This document shows, one piece after another, positions 21,052 to 31,377 of a DNA stretch of 64,000 nucleotides. Under the pieces are notes generated by a model. That model ran no database searches and was not told the origin of the DNA. It saw only the letters and a list, made by a program, of their open reading frames with translations. The stretch's first letter is position 1. Each line of letters opens with the position of its first letter. This DNA is from Mesomycoplasma ovipneumoniae ATCC 29419 (GTDB taxonomy: Bacteria; Bacillota_I; Bacilli_A; Mycoplasmatales; Metamycoplasmataceae), in contig NZ_CP118522.1 of assembly GCF_028885435.1 (NCBI RefSeq), positions 806,001 to 870,000 on the forward strand, given 5' to 3'. The translations under genes were made by a program, and so were the position numbers.

Positions 21052-21842
21052 AATTGTTCCAGCAATTCATTTTCATCATAGGTCGGACTAATAAAATCAA
21101 GGTTTTTTGAAATTTTATAAATAAAAGGCGAGTCAATTTTGGCTTTTTCAATTATTTCATCATTGTTTAAAATTAATTTTGGATCACCTTTTGCAATAAT
21201 TTGGCCTTTGGCAAAGACAACAACTTCATCGGCTAAAATCGCTTCGTTCATATTGTGCGTTATTGAAATCAAAGTTTTACTTTTATCTTTACGGAGGTCA
21301 TCTAAAATTTTAACAACATCACTTTTTCCTTTTGGATCAAGCATTGAGGTTATTTCGTCAAAAATTATTATTTGCGGATTTAGGGCTAAAACTGAGGCAA
21401 TAGCAACTCTTTGCTTTTGACCACCAGATAAAAATTGCGGCTCGCGCTCGAGATAAGATTGCATTTGTACTTTTTGTGCCAATTCTGCTATAATTTTGGG
21501 CATTTTTTTTGGATCTTCGTTAATATTTTCCAAACTAAAGGCAATATCGTCCTCAACTGTTGCCCCGACAAATTGATTATCTGGGTTTTGAAAAATAATG
21601 CCGATTTTCTTTCTAATTTTAGGTAAACTTTCTTTATTTAATAAAATTGAATCAACTTCAACTGTACCTTTTTGCGGTTTAGCGATTCCGGAAATAATTT
21701 TAGAAAATGTCGACTTTCCTGATCCATTGTGGCCTAAAATTGCATAATATTTGCCTTTTTCAAAAGTTAGACTAACATCTTTGAGCGCTAATTGATTCAT
21801 ATCGTTAGTGTAACTAAAGGAAATATTTGTAACTTTTATCAT
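21048..21842 (-). CDS. ecfA1: ECF transporter ATP-binding protein EcfA1
   Basis: ABC ATPase partner of EcfA2. Walker [10 protein letters not shown], signature [13 protein letters not shown], Walker [14 protein letters not shown], switch His in SITHNMNEA. 264 residues with no TGA codon. It lies 10 bases after hpt and overlaps ecfA2, forming the ecfA1-ecfA2-ecfT order usual in Firmicutes. Confidence 0.95.
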   Translation of the reverse strand: MIKVTNISFSYTNDMNQLALKDVSLTFEKGKYYAILGHNGSGKSTFSKIISGIAKPQKGTVEVDSILLNKESLPKIRKKIGIIFQNPDNQFVGATVEDDIAFSLENINEDPKKMPKIIAELAQKVQMQSYLEREPQFLSGGQKQRVAIASVLALNPQIIIFDEITSMLDPKGKSDVVKILDDLRKDKSKTLISITHNMNEAILADEVVVFAKGQIIAKGDPKLILNNDEIIEKAKIDSPFIYKISKNLDFISPTYDENELLEQL

Positions 21843-21851
21843 TTTTTTATT

Positions 21852-22394
21852 TTATTCCTTTTTGTTTGGATCAAAAATTGCAACAAAAGGTCAATTTCGA
21901 TATTTTTCCTGATAATCAAGTCCATAACCAACAAGAAAAGCATCAGGAACTTCAAAGCCAAAATAATCAGGTTCAATATCAGTTTTTCTTTTTTCTCTTT
22001 TATAAAATAAAGTAATTATTTTTAGTGATTTTGGTTTTTTTAATTTTAAATGTTCACTAATTTTTGTCAAAGTTATGCCTGAATCAAAAATATCGTCAAT
22101 TAAAATAACATCTTTATTTTCAATTTTTAGGTCAATATCGGTAATAACTTTCAATTCGCCACCTGATTGGGTGCCACCAAAATAGGATTTGGCAATTATG
22201 CAATCGACCATTGAATCAACTTCGATTTGCTGAATTAAATCAGTCAGAAAAATTAATGAACCTTTAAGAACCGCAACAAAAACAATTTCTTGTGAATTTT
22301 TATAGTTTGAATTTATTCACTTTGCAATCTCATCAATTCTAGTTTTAATTTGTTTATTGTCAAACAAAATTTTTACAATATGTTTGTTAATCAT
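21852..22394 (-). CDS. hpt: hypoxanthine-guanine phosphoribosyltransferase
   Basis: Salvages hypoxanthine and guanine to IMP and GMP with PRPP, important in an organism without purine synthesis. The PRPP-binding loop is VILIDDIFDSGITLT; FVAVLKGSLIFLTDL and DYFGFEVPDAFLVGYGLDYQEKYRN are the usual flanking and C-terminal motifs. 180 residues with TGA read as Trp twice. It lies between rsmI and ecfA1 on the same strand. Confidence 0.95.
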
Positions 22395-22423
22395 TTTAAC
22401 CCGTCTTTTTAAAATATTTTAAT

Positions 22424-23155
22424 CTAAAATTTTACACTATTTTTGGAAAAATTTTCATATTTATTTGCTTTTAACTTCGGTTTTTCATCGTTTTTTAGCC
22501 TTAAAACCATTGTGAATTCGCCTTTGGTAGAATTTTGAAGTTCACCTAAAACTTTTAAAGGAGAACCAAAAAAATATTTTTGATGAATTTTTGTCATTTC
22601 CTTAACAAGAAAAATTTCGACTTTATCACCATAAAATTCATTAATTACTTCAAGAATATAAAGTAATTTATATGGTGAGACGTAAAAAATATAACTATAA
22701 TTTTGTATAAAATGCTCAATTTGTTTAATTATTTGCTGCTTTTTTGAGTTAAAAAAACCCATAAAAACTAACGGTAAATCAAAACCAGAAAGAACAAAAG
22801 CGCCAACAAAAGCACATGCACCAGGCAAAAAATCAACTTCGACATCGTTTTGGTGCGCTCATTTTATCAAAATTTGACCCGGATCACTAATTGAAGGGGT
22901 GCCTGCATCTGACATTAGAATTATATTTTTATTAGTTAAAAATATGTCAGACATTTTGGCGATAGTTGATTTTTCATTAAATTTGTGATAGGAAATTAAC
23001 TTTTTGTCTTTAACTTCCAAAAAATTTAATATTTTTTTGGAAGTTCGGGTGTCCTCACACAAAATTAAATCAGCTGATTTTATTGCTTGAATTGCTCGCA
23101 GAGTTATATCTTGTAAATTTCCAATTGGAGTTGCTATAACTGTGATTTTTGCCAT
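22424..23155 (-). CDS. rsmI: 16S rRNA (cytidine-1402-2'-O)-methyltransferase
   Basis: Adds the 2'-O-methyl group at C1402 in the decoding centre. N-terminus ITVIATPIGNLQDITLRA, followed by LCEDTRTSKKIL, LMSDAGTPSISDPG and, after an in-frame TGA, LPGACAFVGAFVLSGFDL: all standard RsmI motifs of the tetrapyrrole methylase fold. 243 residues, slightly short at the C-terminus. It starts four bases after holB. Confidence 0.95.
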
Positions 23156-23159
23156 AATT

Positions 23160-24035
23160 TTAAGTTAAAATGTTATTTAGACGAACTAAAAAGCCCGATT
23201 TTTGAATATTAAAGTTTGCATTTGTTTCAAGTGATGAAAGAAATTTTTTAAAGGTCTGATTAATCTTTACCATTTTTTCAGAATTCAAGTCAAAAAAATT
23301 CCCTTTTTTAGCGTCTTTTTTGTTAAGACCAGAATTGCTTAAAAAAAATTGTTTAAAATGACCGATTATTATCTGAAGAAAAATAAATGAGTTTTCTTTT
23401 GTTAAAACTTGATTTAAAAATAGTAAAAAATCAAATTTTGATTTAGTTAAATTATTTAGTAATGATTTTAATTTATCTAAATCCGAATCACTAATGGCCT
23501 TAATAGCTAAAGTTGCTTGATCAAAATTGGTGAAAATATTTGCATATATGGCATTATAAGGCGATTTTTTTCATGTATCTAACTTTTTTTTGAGTTCATT
23601 TTTTCTATTTAAATCATTGAAAAAAAATATTTGACAACGAGAAACAATAGTCGGAATAATTAAGTCAGAAGAAAAAGAAGTTAGTAAAAAATATGTATTC
23701 AAAGGTGGATCTTCTAAAATTTTTAGAAATGAATTTAGCACAGAAATATGGGCATTTTCGATGTTTTTTATTAGGAAAATTTTTGAATTATCGCCATAAA
23801 GTGAGGAAAAATACAACTTGTTTACCTCTTCTAAAAATTCTGTTTTTGAAAGGCGATTATCTGCAAAATCATGTTGAAAAATTTGTGGTTTTTGACTAAA
23901 TATTTCTAAGAATTCAGTTATTTTCTCATCTAGAAAATCTGAGTAACTCGAAACAAGTAAAATTGCATGTGGAATTGTTTTAGTTTTTGTCAAATTATCG
24001 AGAAAATGGTGCCAATTTGTCGTAATTTGCTTCAT
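23160..24035 (-). CDS. holB: DNA polymerase III delta' subunit-like protein
   Basis: Clamp-loader stator subunit. 291 residues; the central segment NSFLKILEDPPLNTYFLLTS followed by ISRCQ-type IVSRCQIFFF is the classic delta'/gamma signature, while there is no Walker A lysine, as expected for delta'. I chose ATG 24035; an upstream in-frame start at 24047 is possible. The start overlaps the tmk 3' end by about 40 bases. Position after tmk and before rsmI matches Bacillus. Confidence 0.9.
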
Positions 24036-24654
24036 AATAGCTCTCAAAAAAATTAATAATATCTGTTAAAACATGATCATAGTCGCCATTACCGTCAATT
24101 TTAATGAAATTTTTTCTTGTTTTTAGTAAATATTCATATCCTTTAATAACTTGTTTATAAAAATCCTCGCCGCGATTTTCAAGTCGGTCTCGCTTTTCAT
24201 TTCGATAAATTTCCATTCGCTCGCGTGATTTTGAAATTTTAACATCAAGGAAAATTGTAAGATCTGGAAAAGTTTTTTCAGAAATTAAACTGTTCAAATC
24301 AAAAACTAAATCTGGGCTTAAATTATTTCCAAACCCTTGATATGCAATCGAAGAATCAATGTAGCGATCACAAAGAACAATTTTTCCTGATTTTAAAGCT
24401 GGCCAAATTACTTGTTCAAGATGAATTCTTCTTGAGGTTGAAAATAAAAGCATCTCAACATACGGGCTAATTTGATTTTTTTTATTAAGTAAAAACTCGC
24501 GGATTTGTTGTGCTTCTTGTGAATCATTGCCGCTATATGGTTCAAAAGTTGTAAGAATTTCTTTTTCTGGAAATTTAATTCTTAAATACTTTGCAAACAA
24601 ATTCATAACGGTTGATTTTCCGCTTGCATCAATCCCTTCAAAACTTATAAACAT
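23995..24654 (-). CDS. tmk: thymidylate kinase
   Basis: Phosphorylates dTMP to dTDP. P-loop FEGIDASGKST at residues 4-14, the DR(Y/H) motif in LCDRYIDSSIAYQG and the lid region with RERMEIYRNEKRDRLENRGEDFYKQV. 219 residues. It lies one base after recR and overlaps holB; the recR-tmk-holB neighbourhood is conserved in Firmicutes. Confidence 0.96.
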   Translation of the reverse strand: MFISFEGIDASGKSTVMNLFAKYLRIKFPEKEILTTFEPYSGNDSQEAQQIREFLLNKKNQISPYVEMLLFSTSRRIHLEQVIWPALKSGKIVLCDRYIDSSIAYQGFGNNLSPDLVFDLNSLISEKTFPDLTIFLDVKISKSRERMEIYRNEKRDRLENRGEDFYKQVIKGYEYLLKTRKNFIKIDGNGDYDHVLTDIINFFESYYEANYDKLAPFSR

Positions 24655-24655
24655 A

Positions 24656-25240
24656 TTATTTTTCCATTTCTTGCCGATTTTCGAGTGCTTGATTTAAGGT
24701 TATATTGTCAATATAATCAATTGCCGCCCCAAAAGGAATACCAGTAGCTAGCCTAGTAATTTTTGATGAGGATAAAAACTTGTGTTTTGCAAGATAATTT
24801 GCAAAAATTCAACCTTCCATTGTTGAAGAAAGTGCAATAATAATTTCACTTTCTTCATTAGTAAGGTCTGCAAGTTTTTTTATTTGCAAGTCATGATTTT
24901 CGAGCTTTTTGATATCATATTTGCCAAAAACAAAATACTTGCCATCATATTTTCCTAGTTTTTCAAATTTTGTGACCATTTCAGAATTTTCAACCACTAA
25001 TATTTTAAAAGAACGCTGAAAATCAAGGCATATTTGGCAAACTGAATTAGCATTTAGATATCCACATCTTTCACAATATTGAAGATTGCGTTTTAAATTA
25101 TAAATTTGCTCGACAAATGTCTCAATCTGACTAAGGGGCGTATCGATTAGAGAAAATAAAATATTTGTGGCTTGTTTTTTCGTGATTCCGGGAACTTTTC
25201 TTAATTGGTCAACTAGTTTTTCAAAATTTTCATCTACCAT
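24656..25240 (-). CDS. recR: recombination protein RecR
   Basis: Partner of RecO in loading RecA onto gapped DNA. 194 residues with an HhH N-terminus (RKVPGITKKQATNILF), the zinc finger CERCGYLNANSVCQIC and a Toprim domain (LVVENSEMV and, after an in-frame TGA, TRLATGIPFGAAIDYID). RecO is encoded at 36793-37473, so the RecOR pathway is present. Preceded by ybaB at nine bases. Confidence 0.95.
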
Positions 25241-25249
25241 GATTCAAAA

Positions 25250-25528
25250 TTAATGTGATTGAGTTGGGGCAATTTTTTCATTTTCTTCTCTAATTTTCAA
25301 CAAAGCTTGATTTAATGTGATAGAAATTAAATCTTCTAATGTTTCAATATCGTCTTTGTCGACTAAAAATGGAGCAATTTTTAACTTTTTTAACTCAAAT
25401 CCTCCTGAAATAGTCAGCGAAATTCCTTGATTTTCAAAGTCAAAATCTGTTTTTTCTAACAAATCTTTTTTTACTTTATGATCTTTTTGCATTTTTTGTG
25501 CTTCTTTTAATAGTTTTTGAAGATTCAT
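25250..25528 (-). CDS. ybaB: nucleoid-associated protein, YbaB/EbfC family
   Basis: A 92-residue DNA-binding protein with the typical N-terminal coiled coil (MNLQKLLKEAQKMQKDHKV) and the central ISGGFELKKLKIAPFLVD strand region. The ribosome site is GAAAGGAAAA. The dnaX-ybaB-recR order is widely conserved. Confidence 0.93.
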   Translation of the reverse strand: MNLQKLLKEAQKMQKDHKVKKDLLEKTDFDFENQGISLTISGGFELKKLKIAPFLVDKDDIETLEDLISITLNQALLKIREENEKIAPTQSH

Positions 25529-25589
25529 GTTTTTCCTTTCTCTTATTTTTAATAAATTATATAAACTATTTTAAAAAGTTTAAAAATTT

Positions 25590-27830
25590 TTATTCATCAA
25601 AGAATAATTTTTGTAAATCATCCTTAGAAATAGTGCGTTTTTTTGGTTTTTCAAAAGGTTTTAGCACAAATTTTTCACCACGCGCTTTAATTTCATTTGC
25701 CTTTTTCTTTGTTTCTTCAACAAGATTATTACTCAAAGCAAGGCCGTAGATATCCTGGCCAAAAACGCTTTTTAATAATCGGTTGACATCATTGCCTTCT
25801 TTTTTCATTTTCTCGATTAGTAATTCTTCATATTCTGGATTTTTAGTAATAAAACACACAAAATTAGATCCTAATGTAAGAATTTCTGCATGTTTTAATA
25901 CTCCAACAGTATCTATGAATTCAAAATTATACTGAAAATCTAGCAAATTTTTGCTCCATTTTTTACGTAAATCCAAATAAATTTCACGGTTTGTGTCATA
26001 AAATTTTTTTCCCAAAAGTATAAGATTTAGCCCCTCATCAACGGACAAATAATCATTTGGCAGATTCTTTTTTAAAAATTTATTTACGTATGAATCTCTA
26101 TCAAATGAAAAATTATCGTCTTTTTCTTCATTTTTACTAAAATATGATGTTTGATTATTTGTTTTTGGGCCTGAATCAATGGAGTTGACATTTCTTTTGA
26201 CAGTATCATCAGTTTTTTTATCATTAGAATTTAAAAATGAGTTTGAAAAATCGATGTTTTCAGCCGAATTCAAATTTGAATTTTCAGTTTTATTTAAAAA
26301 ATTACTATGATAACTAGCACCCTCGGGATCTAACAAAGGATTAAAAGCATTGTCCCTGTTTTTAAAATTATCGCCTGTTTTATTGCTTTTTTCACTTTTT
26401 AGGATTTTTGTCTCTAAATTATTTTTGATTTTACGGTCAAAAATTGATCCCCAAGTCGAATCATCGCTACCATTTAAATCTAAATCCTCATCATCATCGT
26501 AAGCATGAATTGGATCATCATAATTAAATAAATTTTGAGTATTTGCTTTTTGATTCAAATTATAATTTGAGCCAAAATTTTTATCACGGACAGTAACAAA
26601 CTCTAATTTTTTTGACGGTTTTTCCTCTTTTTTGATATTTTCTTCACTTTCTTCGGTTTCTTGAGCAGCAATTTTTAGATCTTCTTTTGGTTTTTCAGCA
26701 AATTTTTCTGTATTTTCTAAAACAGTTTGGCTTTTTTCTTGCAAGTTTTCCTTTTTAAAAGCAAGAATTTTCATAACTAAAATTTCAAGCGCTAAACTTT
26801 GAAACTTATCATGATTAATGTCTTTTAAAGTTGAAAAGCCAATATCTAAAAATTTAAAAGCAAAATCGTGGCTAATTTTTAACTTTTCCAAATCAGAAGT
26901 CGAATAAATTTCAATTAAGTCTTCCTCTTGAGTTTTTTCTCAAATAATTCACTCTTTGACTAAATTTATTAATGACTCAAGTAAAATTTGAAAATTTTTG
27001 CTTTGCAATAAAAGTTTATCTAATAAATCAAAGGCTTTTTGGGACTGTGCTAAAAAAAGAACGTTTATAAATTCAACAAGTTTTTCACTTGAAACTAGCC
27101 CAAAAAGTTCCTCAACACTTGTTTTGCTCAAAAAGTTGTTACCAAAAATTACCGCTTGTTCAAGAATTGAAATTGCATCCCGCAAACTGTTGTGACTTAA
27201 TAAACACACGGATTTTAGGGCTTCTTCTTCGTATTCTACGCCTTCATATTCTAAAATTTGTGAAAGTCTTTGTGAAATTTGCTCTTTATTTAGGCCAAGA
27301 AAATTATATCTCTGGACTCTTGAGAGAATTGTCAAAGGGATTTTATGAACTTCGGTAGTTGCTAAAATGAAAATAATATGACTTGGCGGTTCTTCTAGAG
27401 TTTTTAAAAATGCATTAAAAGCTGAAGTTGAAAGCATATGAACCTCATCTAAAATATAAATTTTATATGGGCTAACCTGAGGTAAATTAATAGAATTTTC
27501 AACAATTTCACGGATTTCTTTAACGCCATTGTGTGAAGCAGCGTCCATTTCGACTATATCAATAGAATTATTTATATTTTTAAGGCAATTTTGACACGGG
27601 TCAACAGAATTTTGCTCTTTGTGAGTGCAATTTATTGCATTTGCAAATATTTTTGCAAGTGAAGTTTTTCCAGTACCTCTTGGCCCTGAAAAAAGATAGG
27701 CGTGAAAAAACTTTTTTGATTTAACGATGTTTTTCAAACTTTCAACTAAATATTGTTGGCCAACAACATCAGAAAATTTAGTAGGTCGATATTTTCGATA
27801 TCAAGCTACATATTCATTTGTATTTTTCAT
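25590..27830 (-). CDS. dnaX: DNA polymerase III subunits gamma/tau
   Basis: Clamp-loader ATPase. From ATG 27830 (MKNTNEYVAWYRKYRPTKF) it gives 746 residues. Walker A GPRGTGKTS, zinc cysteines in NCTHKEQNSVDPCQNC, DEVHML Walker B, LKTLEEPPSHIIFILATTE and the SRVQ sensor are present. The C-terminal part (after ~residue 330) is long, acidic and Asn/Ser-rich, followed by a folded end (about residues 560-746), presumably the tau polymerase-contact region. It heads a minus-strand array running to ligA, with GGAGAAAT before the ATG. Confidence 0.96.
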
Positions 27831-27904
27831 ATTTCTCCAAGATTTTCAAAAAAAATCCTTTATAATTTTTAAATTTAATTTTTAAAAATAAAAGTATACT
27901 TAAA

Positions 27905-27930
27905 TAGTTTATAATTATAAATTATAATAA
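27905..27930. promoter_or_regulatory. divergent promoter region between dnaX and the lplA operon
   Basis: AT-rich sequence with several overlapping TATAAT-like hexamers on both strands. It is the only space from which the leftward dnaX array and rightward lplA genes could be transcribed; exact start points cannot be assigned. Confidence 0.35.
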
Positions 27931-27973
27931 AATAAAATAAAAAACAGACTTTATATAATTTAAGGATTTTTAG

Positions 27974-28309
27974 ATGTCAGTCGCATTTAACAAGGAACAA
28001 AACTCAGCTCAAAAGAAATGTCCTATAAACGAAAGATTTGTATTTAATTTTCGAATTTTAAGCTATTCCTTTCGGAAATTAGAAATTTCAGTTGAAGGTC
28101 TTGATAGAACAATCGATTATAATTCAGAATATTTTTTTTGGTTTGTTGAAAATTTAATCTACTTTTTATCAAAAAACAAGTATGCGCTCCGTTGAGATTA
28201 TGAAAAAATAACACTTTTTAATTTAGAAAATTTACAATTAGCAGAAAATCTTGATGATTTTAAATCAAAATTCAAATTAATTACAACTTTTGATTTAGAA
28301 CATAACTAG
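27974..28309 (+). CDS. hypothetical protein upstream of lplA
   Basis: A 111-residue soluble protein (MSVAFNKEQNSAQKKC...), reading one TGA as Trp. TAAGGA lies just upstream. I recognise no domain. It is 14 bases before lplA and probably shares its transcript, so a link to lipoylation is conceivable but unsupported. Confidence 0.7.
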
Positions 28310-28323
28310 AATATGGAGGAAAT

Positions 28324-29322
28324 ATGAAGATTTATACTACTAAAAAAACAAGCCCATTTTACACGTTAGTTTGCGAGGAACTAATTCTAAAAGATGACCA
28401 AAATCAGGACGATATTTTATATTTTTACCAACATAATAATGCAATAATTATCGGTAAAAATCAAAATATTTACGAGGAAATTAAGCTTGAAGAAGTTGAA
28501 AAGCAAAGAATTGAAATTTACCGTCGACTTTCTGGAGGTGGTGCTGTTTATCACGATTTAGGAAACATTAATTTTTCATTTATAACTAAAAAACAGAATC
28601 ACAGTTATCAAAAATTCTTGACACCGATTATAGAATTTTTTAAAACTTTTGGTTTAGATGCTGAATTCAAAGGTAGAAATGATCTAATAGTTAATGGCGC
28701 AAAAGTTTCAGGAAATGCTCAAATAATTTACAAAGATAGAATTGTTCACCATGGAACAATTCTATTTAATGCTAATTTAGCAAAATTAGGCCAAGTTTTA
28801 AAGCCAAATCGATTAAAAATTGAGTCCAAAGGAATAAAATCTATCCGTCAACGAGTAACAAATATTTTACATGAAATTGAAGAACAAATGGAAGATTCTG
28901 AGTTTATTTCAAGACTAATCACATTTTTTGAAAATAAATATCAAACAAAAGCGCAAGATGTTGAAACTTATTTTCAAGATCGAATGATATCTGAAAAAGA
29001 TTTTCAAGAAACTCAAACCTTAAGACAATCTAGAGAATGAGTTTTTGGTTCAAATCCTTATTTTAGCTATGAAAATATAGCCCGAACTAGTGGCGGAACT
29101 TTAAGAGTGCTTGCAAATATTGAGAAAAATCACATTGTTAAAATAAAGTTTGAAGGTGATTTTTTATCTCAAAGATCAGTTGAAGATATTCAAGAAATTT
29201 TAGAAAATAAGGAATTTACTAGATCAATTATAGAATCACAACTTCTACAGATTACAAATCTTGATGAATATTTTGGTGCAATTCCTCTTAATGAAATTTT
29301 GGATACAATTTTTGGAAGCTAA
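28324..29322 (+). CDS. lplA: lipoate-protein ligase A
   Basis: Activates lipoate and attaches it to dehydrogenase E2 or H proteins. Residue 1 is at ATG 28324 with TGGAGGAA upstream. Motifs RRLSGGGAVYHDLGNINFSF and GRNDLIVNGAKVSGNAQ, including the catalytic Lys, are clear, and the C-terminal accessory domain follows a TGA codon (SREWVFGSNPYFSYEN). 332 residues. The next gene is a hydrolase seven bases downstream. Confidence 0.95.
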
Positions 29323-29328
29323 TTATTA

Positions 29329-30135
29329 ATGATAGTTCATTCTAAAATTACTGTTGAAAATGAGGATATTTTTTATTTTTTAGAAGAAACTGGAAAGCAA
29401 AAAATACTATTTTTACACGGTTTTAATTCAAGCCATAATTTCATTTTTCAACTTAAAAAGAAACAAAATCGTAACTATGACATTGTTTCATTTGATTTTC
29501 CCGGTTGTGGTCAAAGCACTAATAATAATGAAATTAATGTTAAAAATTACCAGAAAATTGCAGCTAGTTTCATTAAAAAACTCAATTTAGATATCCAAAT
29601 TGTAATCGGCCACTCACTTGGCGGAGCTATTGCTCTCTATATTTTAAGTGAAAATTTAGCAAAAAAAGCGATTTTAGTTGCTCCACTAAATCCTTTTATT
29701 TTAGAGAAAAATTCGCAAAGCGAAGCTGAAAAATTATCAAATTGACTCTTGCCTCAGGACATTGTATCTGCAAAAGATAGCCTTGAGCATTTAGTTTTTA
29801 CTGATAAATTTAGTTATAAGAAAAATTTAGCAAATAATGCTATTAATTTTCTTGAAAATGTCACGAAAAAAAGAGAAATTTTTAGAAAGATTGTCTTTGA
29901 AGAAATCTTTAACTTGGAATGGCTTAAAACCGAATTATTACCACTTTACCAACAAAATAATAATTATTTTGTAATTGCTGGTGTTGAAGATCATTTTGTG
30001 CCATTAGAAAGTCTTCGCAAAATTTCTGAAAGTTTTAATAAAAATCTTATAAAGTTTGAAGAAACTGGTCATGCAGTTTTCTTTGAAAGAAGTGACGATA
30101 TTAATAATCAAATTGAAAAAATTCTAGAAATTTAA
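29329..30135 (+). CDS. alpha/beta hydrolase
   Basis: 268 residues with TGA read as Trp (NWLLPQDIV). The fold's motifs are present in order: FLHGFNSSHNF (oxyanion loop), VSFDFPGCGQS, nucleophile elbow GHSLGGAIAL, an acidic residue in VIAGVEDHFVP and the catalytic His in EETGHAVFFE. Likely an esterase, lipase or peptidase; the substrate is unknown. The stop lies in a 54-bp repeat created by the neighbouring mobile element. Confidence 0.88.
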
Positions 30136-30174
30136 GCTTGAAATCCGGATCTTATTTTTTCAGCAATTTCTTTT
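30121..30174. repeat. 54-bp target duplication, left copy
   Basis: Matches 30741-30794 with one substitution (30150 A, 30770 C). It contains the hydrolase stop and, in the right copy, the stop of the convergent DJ-1-like gene. Confidence 0.9.
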
Positions 30175-30318
30175 CCCGAGTTTTCATATTTGATAGCAAA
30201 AATTCACTTTTTAGTGAACATAAATATGCAAAAATACCGGTAAACCCGGGTTTTTTGACCTAAAGTCATAATTTTTATTATTTAAAAATTAACCTTTTGC
30301 AAAAAATAAAAAAAATGT

Positions 30319-30346
30319 TTGGTCAAAAATAAAATTATGTTATAAT
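30319..30346 (+). promoter_or_regulatory. conserved internal promoter of repeat element copy 3
   Basis: TTGGTC, 16-base spacer, TATAAT. The same promoter appears on the minus strand in copies 1, 4 and 5 (TATAAT kept) and weakly in copy 2 (TACAAT). Confidence 0.6.
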
Positions 30347-30554
30347 AAGTCTCACTTAAGAATAATAATAAATTTGGATTTTAGAATTAAGGGGGAATTA
30401 GTTATGTTTTTGTCATAAAAAATCAGAAAATGCGAATTTTCCGTCATATTTTTAAATATGATGATGATGCAATGCCTTAAATTTAACCGTTTAGAAATCT
30501 ATAAATTAGGGCTTTTGGTTATTGTTCTTTCAAAACTTCATATGTTTTTTTAGG

Positions 30555-30593
30555 CTCGCTGCAAATAAAAACGAGTTTTCTATTTGCATTGAG
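30555..30593 (+). ncRNA. conserved hairpin in repeat element copy 3
   Basis: GCAAATA pairs with TATTTGC inside an outer CTC/GAG pairing. In copy 4 (about 40618-40657) both arms differ together (ATGTAA with TTACAT), a compensatory change, which suggests a structured RNA. Confidence 0.4.
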
Positions 30594-30740
30594 TTTAAAT
30601 AGTAGTTGTATTTTTTTGTTAGGTTTGAAACTTAGTGTTTTTGGTTTGATAGTTATTTTTCTTGAGTTTGCCAAAAAAGTTAAAAAAGTCCCTAAAACTA
30701 AACCAGGACAATTTTTAAGATTATCTCATCAAACTGGGAA

Positions 30741-30794
30741 ATTCTAGAAATTTAAGCTTGAAATCCGGCTCTTATTTTTTCAGCAATTTCTTTT
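30741..30794. repeat. 54-bp target duplication, right copy
   Basis: Duplicate of 30121-30174; forms the 3' end of the DJ-1-like gene. Confidence 0.9.
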
Positions 30795-31288
30795 GAAGCT
30801 AATTTTTCAATAACTTTAAATGCAAATTCAGCTGAAGATGAGGCGTTTCTAGCTGAAATATAATTTTTATCAACTGTGACTAAATCGTTTTTTCTTGTTG
30901 GTATGTCTGAATTTGTTTCATCAGGGTATGAACTAAATTGATAATTTGGCGCTAAATTACGCTCAAAAATGGCATTTGGCGCATCACAAATTGCAAAAAC
31001 ATCCTTGTTTTGCGCAAAAAATTCACCAATTAATTTGAGTGCTAGCTCACAAGTTCGAAGATGTTGGGCTGCAACTCCTCCAGGTATAAAAATTGCGTCA
31101 AATTCATCAGATTTTCAATGATTTTTGGCCTCAATTTGGACAACTCCAAATTGGCCTGTTACTATTTTGTTTTCAGGATTATAAAATTCAATTTTATCGT
31201 ATAAATCGGCCTTTTTTATCAAAGAAACAAAAGTTGTAAACTCTATATCCTGGAATTTATCAAGCAAAACTACCAATAATTTTTTCAT
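30752..31288 (-). CDS. DJ-1/PfpI family protein
   Basis: 178 residues starting MKKLLVVLLDKFQDIEF. The flavodoxin-like DJ-1 fold is shown by FDAIFIPGGVAAQHLR and the nucleophile-elbow segment DVFAICDAPNAIFE, with Cys at the expected position, and an ISARNASSSAEFAFKVIEKL C-terminal helix. Family members act as glyoxalases, deglycases or redox chaperones; which one applies here is not readable. TGA encodes the single Trp (NHWKSDEF). GGAGTAAT precedes the ATG. Confidence 0.88.
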
Positions 31289-31315
31289 TATTACTCCTTA
31301 TTTAATTAAATAAAA

Positions 31316-31351
31316 TAAAATTGTACCATAAAAAGTCATGGTACAATTTTA
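31316..31351 (-). terminator. terminator after serS
   Basis: Perfect 14-bp stem (TAAAATTGTACCAT and its complement) with an 8-base loop, followed on the minus strand by a T-rich stretch. It separates serS from the DJ-1-like gene. Confidence 0.8.
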
Positions 31352-31377
31352 TTCATTAAAAAATTTATCTATAAAAT

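Larger units (their letters stand above)
30175..30740 (+). mobile_element. short IS-related repeat element, copy 3 (566 bp, uninterrupted)
   Basis: The best-preserved, uninterrupted member, in the opposite orientation to the others. The left end CCCGAGTTTTCATATTTGAT and subterminal palindrome resemble the IS1634-like end; the right end is CATCAAACTGGGAA. Inside: promoter TTGGTC (30319) with a 16-base spacer and TATAAT (30341), a strong AAGGGGGAA ribosome site, ATG 30404 opening a four-codon frame, and a hairpin at 30555-30593. It encodes no transposase. Confidence 0.85.
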
